This document shows, piece by piece, positions 47,504 to 59,170 of a stretch of 64,000 nucleotides of DNA (the stretch's first letter is position 1; each line of letters begins with the position of its first letter). Origin of the DNA: Trematomus loennbergii (taxonomy: Eukaryota; Chordata; Actinopteri; Perciformes; Nototheniidae); the NCBI GenBank assembly GCA_012861695.1, contig JAAOOA010000033.1, forward strand, positions 16,283,934 through 16,347,933, in the 5' to 3' direction. A model generated the notes under the pieces. It saw nothing but the letters and a program-made list of their open reading frames with translations. It ran no database searches and had not been told where the DNA came from. Made by a program: the position numbers and the translations under genes.

Positions 47504-50500
47504 CAACCTGGTCTCACCAGAATGCGTGACTCCATCACGACTCCTTAACACCGCAGTGCGTGGTGGAGTCACGAACTTTGCTACATTTACGTGTCTGCAC
47601 CACGCACGCAAACAACCCCAATGTAAAGTGAATGAGGCTCCTTTGTCGTGGTGCACACACGCATTTCTACAACGTCCGCAGTGAGCTTTTATTCTATAAA
47701 ACGTTTTTAAAATCTACTTTATAGCTTGTAGTAACTCACAGGAGGCTTCTTTTATTTTATTTGTATTCATAATAATTTTTATTTTTCGTCAGAATGTATT
47801 ATGGTGCATTATTACCAATTTTTGTTCTCAAAAAACAGTGCATTGTGTGTAATACAACTGTGATTTTTATTAAATTAGTTAGTTTTTAAGGAAGGCCAGA
47901 GCTTCAGCTGTGTCAAATAGATTGTTCCCTTTAGTTAACGTTATTTAAAAGATAATTATATTCCTATTTGATCAGTCCCCTTTATTGTATTACGGAGAGC
48001 GTGAGCGTCCATTCCCATTGGATAACGGAGGATTTTACACCCGGAAGTAAGTATTCTCCTTACTGTCGATTGATTTTATTTACAGTGATATCTGCACTAC
48101 ATCACTCAAAAACACCAGATTATCCTTGTTAATTACACAACATTGATTGGTTTAAATTGTGTACAATGCTTTTGTATTTTCCCCTTTCGATTCGGAGAAA
48201 CAAATATTTTTCGTAGTGTGTGGATGGCAGAAGACACTACACTACCCAGAATCCTCAGCTATGGGACTACACCATGTGCTTAGAACGTGTCCTACCCCCC
48301 CCCCCCTTAGGTCACAGGCTCCTCCAACAGTGCAACACAATAAAACAGATACACAGACAAATAGTGCAAGTAAATACAAAAAAAAATAGTAAAATAGTAA
48401 AAAGTGAAATAGTGCAATAAGAGTCTATATACAAGTGATTGGAATATGATATATTAGATAAATAATTTCTAAGTAGCAGCCAGATGAATGTTATGGATGT
48501 TGTTTCAAAGTTCAGGTGTTTAATAGTCTTATGGCCTGTGGGATGAAACTGTCCCTGAGTCTGGTGGTTTTAGTCCGGATGCTGCGGTACCGCCTGCCAG
48601 ACGGCAGCAGACAGAACAGTTTGTGGCTGGGGTGATGGGGGTCTTTTATAATCCTGAGGCTTTCTTTAAGGTTAACCTGGTATTTTTACTCCACTACATT
48701 TATTTTAGTTACTTTACAGATTTGGATTAATGATGTGAAATATAAACAACCCTTAAATCAGACTTTAGTTACACCTGAGTAAAATTCAGTGATTCAGCCA
48801 ACAATCAGGCGAGATATTTGGTAGTGGGTGCTTGAGAAGACTAAATATTTATCTGCAGATCCCTATAAAGCATATTCATTACTCGTTATTCTCTACTAAT
48901 AGTTAATTAAAAACTGTATATAATGGCTATTTTGCACATCCCTTTCAAGATTTCAAGATTTTCTAAGGTTTATTGACATATCATATACACAACTACGGTG
49001 TAGTTATGCAATGAATGAAAAACTTGGGTCACAGGTTCCTCAACAGTGCATTACAAGACATCTATCGATATCTGTGTACCTCCACCATTAAACATATTCT
49101 GCACATTTCTTATACTATCTACATACATCTTATAAGAGTATAATTAATATGTATAATATCAGTTAAAATAAGTGCTTCAACATAGTTAACATTGCAGGAA
49201 AGTTGATTGTCAAGTTCCAAAACAAACCATGCAATATATTAGACGTTAAGTACTTTGTCAGGCTTAATATCTGTAGATACCCCCAAAGCTTTTTTCTTAT
49301 TTAAAAGAAGACCTTAACCTAAAGTATTCTTTAATGTTTAAATAAAGCCTTATTAGTTTGTCTGTTTTGCACATCCTCCTATCAGGCACTAAACTGTTTT
49401 ATTGTAGAGATCACTTACAGTATCTTCTTGATATTTTCTATTCTATATTATTTATATCATTGACCTTCCACTTTCCCACTATATTAAGAGTATGTACTCT
49501 TAATATTTAAATGTTTTCATCAAATATAACACATTCAAAAGTGCTTTACAAAAATGAAAGACATTAAGAAAAAGGCATTTTAAAACAGTCATTAAAAAGC
49601 AACACAATCTACCTGCATTGCAATTACTCTAAACGTGTAATAACGTGCTTTAACCAGTAGGAGGTGCGGGTTAAAAAGCTGTCAAGTTTACAGTGTTAAC
49701 AAAATAAAATATACTGCTGTTTCTGGTTTAGTTTACGACGGATATATTCTGTTATTGTTTTGATATTTGTAACACAAAAGCGATGTAAAAAACCCACAGC
49801 AACACAGAAAAGATGGTCTTAACATGACCCAGCGGTCTAGTAGTTAATAAAAAACAATAATATCAAAACAAATTATTACTACTAACTTTATTGTGAAATT
49901 AAAACAGAACGGTAAAAGAATAGTTTCCGGTCTATTCTGAGGCCCGATCTCTGTAGATAAATAAAGAACTACGACAGATGTGTAATGTTTAATGCAGCCA
50001 AACCATTCATTACAATGCATTCATGTGATGACTTTCAAAGAGTAAAGCAAGCACTGCTGAATAAAGTATGATTTATCTTTTACGAAACGTTTTTTTCCAT
50101 ATGGAATGCAGTTGGAGGTCAACCAATCACAGAGCTTGAGGCAAAGCGGAACAATAGCTGAGGATTCTGGGTAGTGTAGTGTCTTCGGCCATCCACCAAA
50201 CTCTGAAAACATATTTGTTTCTCCGAATCGAAGGGGAAAATTACAAAAGCATTGTACACAATTTAAACCAATCAATGTTGTGTAATTAACAAGGATAATC
50301 TGGTGTTTTTGAGTTGATGAGTAGTGCAGATATCACTGTAAAATCAATCGACAGTAAGGAGAATACTTACTTCCGGGTGTAAAATCCTGTTATCCAATGG
50401 GAATGGACGCTCACATTGCTCTCCGTAATACAATAAAGGGGATGATCAAATAGGAATATAATTATCTTTTAAATAACGTTAACTAAAGGGAACAATCTAT

Positions 50501-50907
50501 TTGACACAGCTGAAGCTCTGGCCTTCCTTAAAAACAAACTAATTTAATAAAAATCACAGTTGTATTACACACAATGCACTGTTTTTTGAGAACAAAAATT
50601 GGTAATAATGCACCATAATACATTCTGACGAAAAATAAAAATATTATGAATACAAATAAAATAAAAGAAGCCTCCGTGAGTTACTACAAGCTATAAAGTA
50701 GATTTTAAAAACGTTTTATAGAATAAAAGCTCACTGGGACGTTGTAGAAATGCGTGTGTGCACCACGACAAAGGAGCCTCATTCACTTTACATTGGGGTT
50801 GTTTGCGTGGTGCAGACACGTAAATGTAGCAAAGTTCGTGACTCCACCACGCACTGCGGTGTTAAGGAGTCGTGGTGGAGTCACGCATTCTGGTGAGACC
50901 AGGTTTG
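47504..50907. mobile_element. Fold-back element copy 2 (uninterrupted)
   Basis: Flanked by a perfect 8-bp duplication GTGTGGAG (47496-47503 and 50908-50915). Inverted arms 47504-48262 (759 bp) and 50154-50907 (754 bp), starting CAACCTGGTCTCACC / CAAACCTGGTCTCACC. The 1.89 kb inner segment (48263-50153) has no transposase; it holds a minus-strand LINE tail (48310-48665), a second LINE 3' end near 48940-49060 and L2-like UTR pieces near 49530-49600. It serves as the empty-site reference for copy 1. Confidence 0.93.
48310..48665 (-). mobile_element. LINE 3' end inside fold-back copy 2
   Basis: The minus strand carries the LLPSGRRYRSIRTKTTRLRD tail and its 3' UTR, as in copy 1 at 34740-34980 and 35775-36000. 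It was therefore part of the fold-back element before the two copies separated. Confidence 0.65.
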
Positions 50908-50915
50908 GTGTGGAG

Positions 50916-52099
50916 AGGCTGTATTTTCTGGTTGGCAAAGGATAGCAGCACCATAAAATAATGACTTTTTGATTTACGGCCAAAGTGTTTTTGAAGTTAA
51001 TGTCCTTGTCATTTTGAATTGAGCAGCTCCAGAGAGTGCTACATCAGTGTGCATTGAGAAAAATGTGTTATATAGACACTGGCAGAGGGAGATTACAAAG
51101 TTAACTTTCTTTCTATAAGAAGAACTTGGACAGTGAAAAGCTTACTGGTAGATTCAAAGGACGAATGATGACAGAAGCTGCTTAATAAGACAAACATCTG
51201 CAGTTGCAAAAAAATATTTATTCATCCTACAAATGCAAAAGTACAAATGTCCGAAAATAAAAAGGAATACCATCCAAACAGGGAAGTAGGAATCATGATT
51301 CTACTGATTTAATGTGACAAAAGGTTATTTTCTTCAACAATGCAAGTATCCCTATACTCTCAAAGTCATTATGTTTAGAAATGTACTTAATATAAGATGT
51401 ACAAATGTAATTAGCATATCTTAGCAGTTTTACCAAAAACAGCAGAGGCTAACCGCTGACTTGCACTTGCCCGAAGCTGCCGGTTTGCTGTCTATCATTT
51501 AGTACGGCTTTAATGTTGATTTGTTTTTCTGTATCTATGACCATATTTCACACAAAATATGAAACCAGGAGTTTTCAAAAAACATCACACCTTGCAGTAA
51601 TGTTACACATTATGCAATAATCCGTTGCAACCCAGTCTCACGGCAGTTCGTGTAATAGTCACGAAATTAATTGAATCTATTGATTCGTGTTCACCAACAC
51701 GAAGTATCATGGCTAGCTGAGCTAACTAGCTGAAGGCGGCTATTCATGTAGTTAGCAACAGTTAGCATTAGCTTTCTCTCCATCAGTAAGCTTGGTGAAT
51801 TATATAGAGTCGAGGGTAAGCACCCGGAGGACATTGGCGGGTAAACAAGAAAATATAATTAAGTTTCACCAACATTAACTTTAAGCAACAAAGACTTGTT
51901 CTGTCTTCAATTCACAACCTTTTTGTCTGTTGGTTTTGTATTCTTTCATAAGCAGTGTCAAGGTTTCATTTTCTCTCAGGGTTCAGTCGTATTGCATTTC
52001 ATTCTAACAGCACAATGGGATAGACATACAAATAAGGCTTTTATTTTCGTCACCTTGTGGCAGAAATATTTGCTGTATTTTTTGTTAGAAAACTAAACC
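50916..52099. other. Gene-free stretch
   Basis: No coding signal. Bases about 51630-51790 begin CAACCCAGTCTCACGGC, a terminus like that of the fold-back family. Confidence 0.5.
51630..51790. repeat. Fragment related to the fold-back terminus
   Basis: CAACCCAGTCTCACGGCAG resembles CAACCTGGTCTCACCAGA at the ends of the fold-back copies (same CAACC..GTCTCAC core and a following G.TTCGTG/GCGTGA). A matching right end was not found. Confidence 0.45.
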
Positions 52100-52103
52100 T
52101 TAA

Positions 52104-52491
52104 AGGGGGTAGGTAAGTTTGAGAAACCGGCTCGAGATACACTTTTTGTTATATTCCATGGAATGCTCTTAACATCCCGATAGCAATGAATATCTTAAGT
52201 GCTTTGACAAAAAATCCATAAAAAATGTCATCTGTGGAAGCTGTGGTACTGTAAAAAGTACGACCAATCATTTTAGCCGGCCCGGCTAAAATAACTGGAT
52301 GGCCTACCTGCCTGTCAGCCTTCCATCTGTGCACAAACTTATCTCGTGCCCTCATTGGTCATGTGCGCGTTCGTGTGTGTTGGAGGAGGGGCTCTGTAAG
52401 GAAGTGGCAGATTTTTTCCTGCTGTGTATTTTCAAATTCTAGCGATCTCGAGCCGGTTTCTCAAACTTACCTACCCCACCTTTAACTTGTT
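52104..52491. mobile_element. TTAA-flanked MITE, second family, copy 2
   Basis: TTAA at 52100-52103 and 52492-52495; ends AGGGGGTAGGTAAGTTTG and its counterpart. Lacks the LINE-tail segment of copy 1 and has 'ggaagctgtggtactg' and 'gtacgaccaatcatt' in that place. Confidence 0.85.
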
Positions 52492-52495
52492 CCCT

Positions 52496-54658
52496 GTTTG
52501 TCATCCTATGTCAGTCTCGCATTTTGATTTGCATAGTTCCTCCTCAATCCACGATGGAAGGGGATGTTGTTGTTTTTGTGGTGCATTAAAGGCACACTGC
52601 ATTTACATCTGGGTCCATTTTACACCTGAACCAACCTGGTGCAGCTGGTTAGCTGATTTGCAGCTTTAGAGCCACATAATGAGCATTCGGCTACAATAAT
52701 ATATTGATTTGTTTAAAGATAATTCAACATTCTCAGTGAACAGTTGATGGATTAGATTAGTCAATAGTTCAACATCCAGTGAAGCAGTTTTCTTCTCTTC
52801 AAGTTGTTCTAACTGCTCTTTAAACGAGAAACCCTTGAGTATTTATCCACAGCTCAAAGTGTATTTCCATCAGCATCGTGCGAGTGGAATAGCAACAGTT
52901 TTTGTCAGCATCTTTGACCGCCTGCCTCTGAGTCTGGCTCCTCCCCTTCCTGTTATTCTTCCCTTTACTTTAGGGGTGAGGTGGTTAACCTCACAACTGC
53001 TGTCATGGCTGAAAAGACACCTGCTGCTGTACAGTGTTTGGAAGGTGTCTAGCAGGTAGTTGCATTGAATGTAGAAAGTTTGGCTCGGGGACTGTTACAG
53101 AAGTTGTTTGCTTTCTCTAGATATCAACTTTGTGTTCTTTACAGATCCTCTTATATTGAATCTGCCATACTGTATTTTTTGCATTTGTTACTTTTTCGGA
53201 ACCCTTAAAAGTGGCCATTACGATTAATGAAATAATGTGAAATGCTAAGCGTTTGGTGGCAGCTCCACAACATGTTTTACAGCCAACAACTTTAGTGTTT
53301 TGGTTTAATCTCATTGCAATTCATTATCATTTTTGTAAGCAGGTATATTATCTCCTCCAGGCAGCTAAAAAACAAGATTCTTGTTACTGTAATTTGTCAA
53401 ATGCCTAAAGTTTCAGAAATAATTTAATGTTTCCCTATTTTATGGGTACACAGCACATCCTCTGTGGCTAATATTTCAGTGGGGCAAACTGACAGGAGAA
53501 ACTTGTTCTTACAGTGTCCCGCGAATGTAATCAGACCCAGGGGAACTCAGCCATGACATCTGGTGCTGCTGGCTCTGACTGGAATGAAACCTATCCTGCA
53601 GATGCACGGCTGCTCCTTCAGCCTCGCTCTGTTGACGGGGAGGCAGTAGAACTGAAAGAGAGGAAGTGTGTCTCTCCGAGCTCGTTTGAATAAAGTCACA
53701 CATTTATTCTAAAAGGGGAAGTGTTAATATTCAAACTGAAAAGTTACTATCCTCGCCCATCTGTTACATCTGTCAGTGTTTGACATGATTCCCAAAAACC
53801 TGGCTCATCTGAGTACACACCAAACAACCCTCCTGTACTTTTACTGAGGTTCTGATATATAAAGAGCCATGAACTTTATACCTTTGGTCATTGAGTCGCC
53901 ATTGCTCTGCTTTGAGATGCACTGTTGACTGTTGAAGGGATGGTGATTGGAATAGGTGCTGACAGAGAAGAGCCATCTGTCCCTCATTAAAAATGGTCCG
54001 AGGGAAGGGAGAGCCAGACTACTGAACAGTCTTCATCCAGACAGGCACACTCACACACAGACACACACATTGAGAAAAAAACTCCCCTGGGATGCCAGAT
54101 CCAGGATGAGTCCCTGTCTGTCATTGACACTTTAGGTGCGGAAAGACTTCTAAGAGTTGCTTCCTTGTTAGAAAGTGTGAGCAAATGCATGTCAAGAGCA
54201 GGTCAAGAGTTGTGTCAAATGCCCCTGGGCTATGTCTTACAAGGTTTTACAACTTTTTAAAGGTCTGCTTCACCCCCATGACCAACTGAATATCTATTAC
54301 TCACCCTGTGTTACCTTGAATTATTGAAGAAAGATTTGTTTTTCTTGCATGCCTCGATGGTGAACAAAGAAACAACATTGTTTTGCTTCAACAATTCAAT
54401 GTAACACAGGTTAATTGATATAATGGTCATTTTGCTGGGGGGTTATGCTTTGTTCAGCCTCGGTGGTTTCTTTTAAATTAAATGGCAAACAATGGGAAAG
54501 AGAATTGCTTTTATTGTACATTCAATGGCTAAACATTAATCAGCCATTAACAACAACAGTTCTTTTTTTCTATATTTATAACAAAATGGATGAAATGACT
54601 ATGTGTAATGTGGCAATTGGTTTGTGTCTCTGACCTGCACTAACTAGCAGCATTACTT
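52496..54658. other. Gene-free stretch
   Basis: I see no exon, RNA gene or complete transposon. Confidence 0.45.
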
Positions 54659-54662
54659 TTAA

Positions 54663-55058
54663 AGAAGCCCTATTATTGGGGTGTTCCCTTTCCTGTAGTG
54701 TTGTACGTTTTTGTGCATATAAATGGTCTGCAAAGGCTAAAATCCTAAGGTTTACTTCTGTAGCAAGGTGACAATATATGTAACACTTGCAATTCTATTG
54801 GCTAGCGCTCCAACTTATTGTAAGTGATAGGATAAGGGATGGGACATCTCTAAGCGGTTGACCAATAACAACAGAGCCAGCCAGCGAACCAATCAGAGCA
54901 GACTGGGCTCTGGTTTCAGACAGAGGGTGAAAAGAGGTGCTGCAGCACAGGCAGTATGAGAAAGGTAACAACCTTTTTGAACATTAAGCATGTAAACATG
55001 TCACAGTAGAGTCACAAAACGCAAATGTGAAACTGAAAATGTGCATAATATGTCTTTT
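54663..55058. mobile_element. TTAA-type MITE, decayed right end
   Basis: TTAA at 54659-54662; starts AGAAGCCCTATTATTGGGG. The interior matches the MITE at 17344 ('cttattgtaagtgatagg', 'gggacatctctaagcggttga', 'ggctctggtttcagacagag'). The right end ('gtgcataatatgtctttttg') has lost its TTAA. It lacks the LINE tail that interrupts the 17344 copy. Confidence 0.75.
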
Positions 55059-55059
55059 T

Positions 55060-56626
55060 GCAACAAGAAACACTGTACTCCACCTGTCCAGATTCAATCA
55101 GCAAGCAGTGACTAGATGGCGGAGCATTTAGCTGCAATTAGACCCTGTGTAAATGCCAGTTGATGACAGTTATCCAGGCAGAGGGAGAAGTCAACTTTCT
55201 TCTCTAATAACTCTTGAGACAGGTAATCCCAGTGCAGGGTGACACAAACAGGGACCAAATGGAGCAAAGCAATAGAAGCTCTGTGTATCCACCATCACAT
55301 GATCTGATGTGAAAGTATTGTCAGCCGCTCCCAGCGCTCTCATTTATTCAGATCTTAAGGTTATTGCTTTATGCGTCACCTGTTCCACTCCCCCCCCCCA
55401 TCACTTGGCCATACCATTTCCCAGGTCACTGATTGATAATTGGAGCTGTCTGACAGGAAGTGACAGCCTCTGTCGTTGTTTTTGCTCTGTCTGTTGTGAT
55501 GTGGAGAAGCATGTTCATTGCTAATTTACATAAAAGCCCTCGAGGGATTGGACTACCCGGCACTTGATCCTCTTTAATGGCCCAGTCTGTCCTTGGTGAT
55601 GATGAGTGTGGAGAAATGATTAGAGGAGGCAGGGACCCACACTAGCGCAAAAGTGACGTTCCAGAAACAATTATTATTCCATGAAGGGAGTGTAATTTTG
55701 TAAAACCTCAACTTTTTTTAAATTAAATATTTTTACCTTACCCACCGAACATCACTGATGTGTCTGTGTTTCCCTATACCGCAGATGTAGTGTCATGTCA
55801 AAGCTCCAAAGTTGTAAAACCCTGTACTTGTTGACAGCATTTCATGATAAAGTTAACTAGTCTAGACTCTAGATGACCTGTCAAAGCAAGCACTGAGGAG
55901 CACAGAAGGAAACTTTAGATCATCACTATTATTAGCATTAGCAGGCCTAAGAAAAGCTGGAAGAGTAAATCCTGATTGCAACATTCAATCCATCACCTGG
56001 CAATAGCACCGACATTTATTATTCAGCATTGTCTATCCTTTGCCAGAGGACACTTCAGCGTTTTGTTTTTGTGAACTGCTGTCTCCAGCCGTCCGTTTGC
56101 CCTGCTTCTTACTCTCCTATTGCGGATTTACAGCTCTATGATTTTAACGAGGAATTAAAGCTGAATGGAAAGGTGACTGAGTCTATTTTTCGGTGAATCA
56201 GTGTGGGTGCATATCTGTTTTTGTTGTATTGCTACAATAAAAGTGCATTTCAATGTTAATGTACTTTGTGGCATAAGAAAATGTTGGGTTTATTACTAAG
56301 ATGCTCAGATTCATAATTATTACCATCATTTATTGATCTGTTTCGTCCCAGTTCATAATTTTTGTAACATCTTCTTTCTTTGTGAAGGCTTATACTAATA
56401 AACAACATCTGCTGGATGTCCAATGTAAATATAGATTTCATGAAAGAAAAATATGAGACAAAGTAGTCGATAAGCAGGTTCAATACAGCTTTTTTTCTCT
56501 GTAGCTGACTGATTAATTAACTATCCATACACAGTCTGTCCAGGCTTCTTGGCAGTGATTTACCATGGCACAGTCTGCTTCAGAGACCAGTGATCTGATT
56601 GTGAACTGAGCTCCGAAGAGCAGATA
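55060..56626. other. Gene-free stretch
   Basis: No recognised element or exon. AT-rich, with a short C run near 55389. Confidence 0.45.
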
Positions 56627-57500
56627 GGCAAGGCAAGGCAAGGCAAGTTTATTTATATAGCACCTTTCAACACAAGGTAATTCAAAGTGCTTTACAAAAT
56701 GGAAGACATTTTAAAAATGGCATTTAAAATCAGTCATTAAAAAGAAAAGATAATAAAATAAACATTAAAAGAAAAAATACATGGATAAAAGTTAAAAGTT
56801 ACAGTGCAGTTTAAGATGTGAATAGTTCAATTAAAAGCAGCAGCAAAAAGAAAAGTCTTCAGCCTGGATTTAAAAGTAGTAAGAGTTGCAGCGGACCTGC
56901 AGGTTTCTGGGAGTTTGTTCCAGATATTTGGAGCATAATAACTGAATGCTGCTTTACCATGTTTAGTTCTGACTCTGGGGACAGAAAGCTGACCAGTCCC
57001 TGAAGACCTGAGAGTTCTGGATGGTTCATAATTTAGCAGTAGGTCAGACATGTATTTTGGGCCTAAACCATTCAAAGCTTTATAAACCAGCAACAATATT
57101 TTGAAATCTATTCTTTGACACACAGGAAGCCAGTGTAAGGACTTCAGAACAGGAGTGATGTGATCCACTTTCTTAGTGTTAGTGAGGACTCGAGCAGCGG
57201 CGTTCTGAATTAGCTGCAGCTTTCTAATAGATTTTTTAGTGAGGCCTGTAAAGACACCATTGCAGTAGTCGAGTCTACTGAAGATAAAAGCATGGACAAG
57301 TTTTTCCAAATCCTGCTGTGACATTAGTCCTTTAATCCTAGATATGTTCTTTAGGTGATAGTAGGCTGATTTAGTAACTGTTTTAATGTGACTGTTGAAA
57401 CTCAGGTCAGAGTCCATGACTACACCTAGATTTCTGGCTTTATCTGTTGTTTTGATAGATGAATTATTATGCAGACATCTGTCCCACTGCTTTATAGGAC
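56627..57500 (-). mobile_element. L2-like LINE, C-terminal RT region and 3' end (minus strand)
   Basis: The minus-strand open frame 57417-56827 encodes the LINE C-terminus: HIKTVTKSAYYHLKNISRIK, FIFSRLDYCNGVFTGL, LQLIQNAAARVL, DHITPVLKSLHWLPVCQRID and NIWNKLPE. The 3' end is marked by 'aaggc' tandem repeats at 56628-56646, the terminal short repeats typical of this group. 5'-truncated; the frame is intact over 196 codons, so it is younger than the intron relics at 3300 and 7249. Confidence 0.88.
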
Positions 57501-59015
57501 CAAGTAACTAAATGTTTTGTATTGGCCAATTATTCATTATATTTGCCATGCCTTAGCCTGTGGGGAGATCACATATTCGGAATTGTGTGTGTGTGTGTGG
57601 GTATCTATCTGTCAGTCCCCAGTTAGTATTGAGTATTGGATACATTAGCCATGTCATTTTTGTGTTGCTTTTTGACTGCCAAATAACCCACTGTGGTTGC
57701 CACAAGAAAACCTTTTTCATTGACTGTTTTCAATACTGCAACTGACGAGAAGCAAAAAGCATTTTCGGCAATCAGAACACAAGCCTTTTCCAGTCTGTGA
57801 CATTCAACTCCCTCAATTCAAGTGAGAGGGGACACACCTGGTGGAGAACTGATCTCTACTAAGTGTACTTTTTAGTTTAAAATAATAATGCATTACAAGT
57901 AAACAGAGTCCCTAAAACCTGCAAATACTGATATTTTAAGCCTCTTGGGGTCAATGGAAACTATTACACAAAGCTGATGTGTCATCATCTTTTAAGTTAT
58001 GGCTAAAAAGTTAGCAAACAGTTGCTCGTTGATCGACAGTATCTTTCAGTTGGAGTTGTTTTTGTGTCCCCTGATGAATATAAGTCCAATAGTTCATCTA
58101 TTTTAGCTCTGTTTTAGGTCTGCACCAATTCCTGAGGAAAATGTCTGTCTCTTTAGCTGTTCATTCCTCCATAATATATAGCAGCTTGTCTCTGTGGGTT
58201 TTTAGACTGTTCACTGCCTGATGTGGTTGAAAACAACACCATGAGAGAGTTTAAAACAGGTTACCAAAGTAATTGCTAAAAACCTTTGTAAAGCCACGGA
58301 ACCTGAACATTCAAGTGATGATTCTTAGTTTTTTACTTGGCTGCCTACTAAACTTCATGTACAAATGATGGCCACTTTATATTATGTCCTAATGTTGTCA
58401 AAACATAGAAGAGTTAAATAAATAATGATGTAACAGATTAAGCAAATGCGATAAATGACCTTTTTACAATAATTATTCAACAGCTATTTGATAATCAACA
58501 ATGTCTTCCATCCCTAGGTGGGACAAGTGATATGTTCTATTGGTACAGAGAGACAAATTAATGAACAATATTTGACCTGTTAATATTTGTGTGGCGATGC
58601 ATTCATTTCAAGCCTTCACTGGGCTGCCTAAACAACACACATCATCAGTGACTCCACTAATTGCTTCATATTCAGCCTTTGATTCTGTGATTGACAAAGT
58701 GACCTCCTGTCATCGCACTGTCTGGGTGTGTGTCCCTGTTTGTGTGTGTGTGTCTATGTATGTCTGTGTGCCTAGCTAGCCTATTTAGAATTGAAGTGTT
58801 GGCTTTGGGGAGAATGGAAAATGAATTGTGACAAGTGTAGAAAGTGGGCTGTCAAAGGTTGTGCAGTTTAATCACATCACACACAAATATCTATATTAAT
58901 CCTGAGCAATAGAATCACTCTGATTAATTCAAATTGTTTATTTGAGCAATGTGGGAGAGAAAATGAGTGACACAGAGACGAATCAGATCCACTTCAACAA
59001 CCTACACAGTTCCAT
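57501..59015. other. Gene-free stretch
   Basis: Short GT runs near 57585 and 58738. Nothing else recognised. Confidence 0.45.
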
Positions 59016-59019
59016 TTAA

Positions 59020-59170
59020 AGGGGCGCTGTTATGCTTTTGGGGGTTTTCTCTTTCCTGTAGTTGTATATATAGGTGTTTGGGCTTGTAAATTGTCACCCC
59101 CCGGCCTGAAACTCCTCAATTAGACTCCTTGTTTACTTTTGTAACATATTGACATCACTACGTACTTTTT
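59020..59170. mobile_element. TTAA-type MITE fragment
   Basis: TTAA at 59016-59019, then AGGGGCGCTGTTATGC and 'ggggttttctctttcctgtag', the left end seen at 17344. The right end is not found, so truncated or decayed. Confidence 0.6.
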
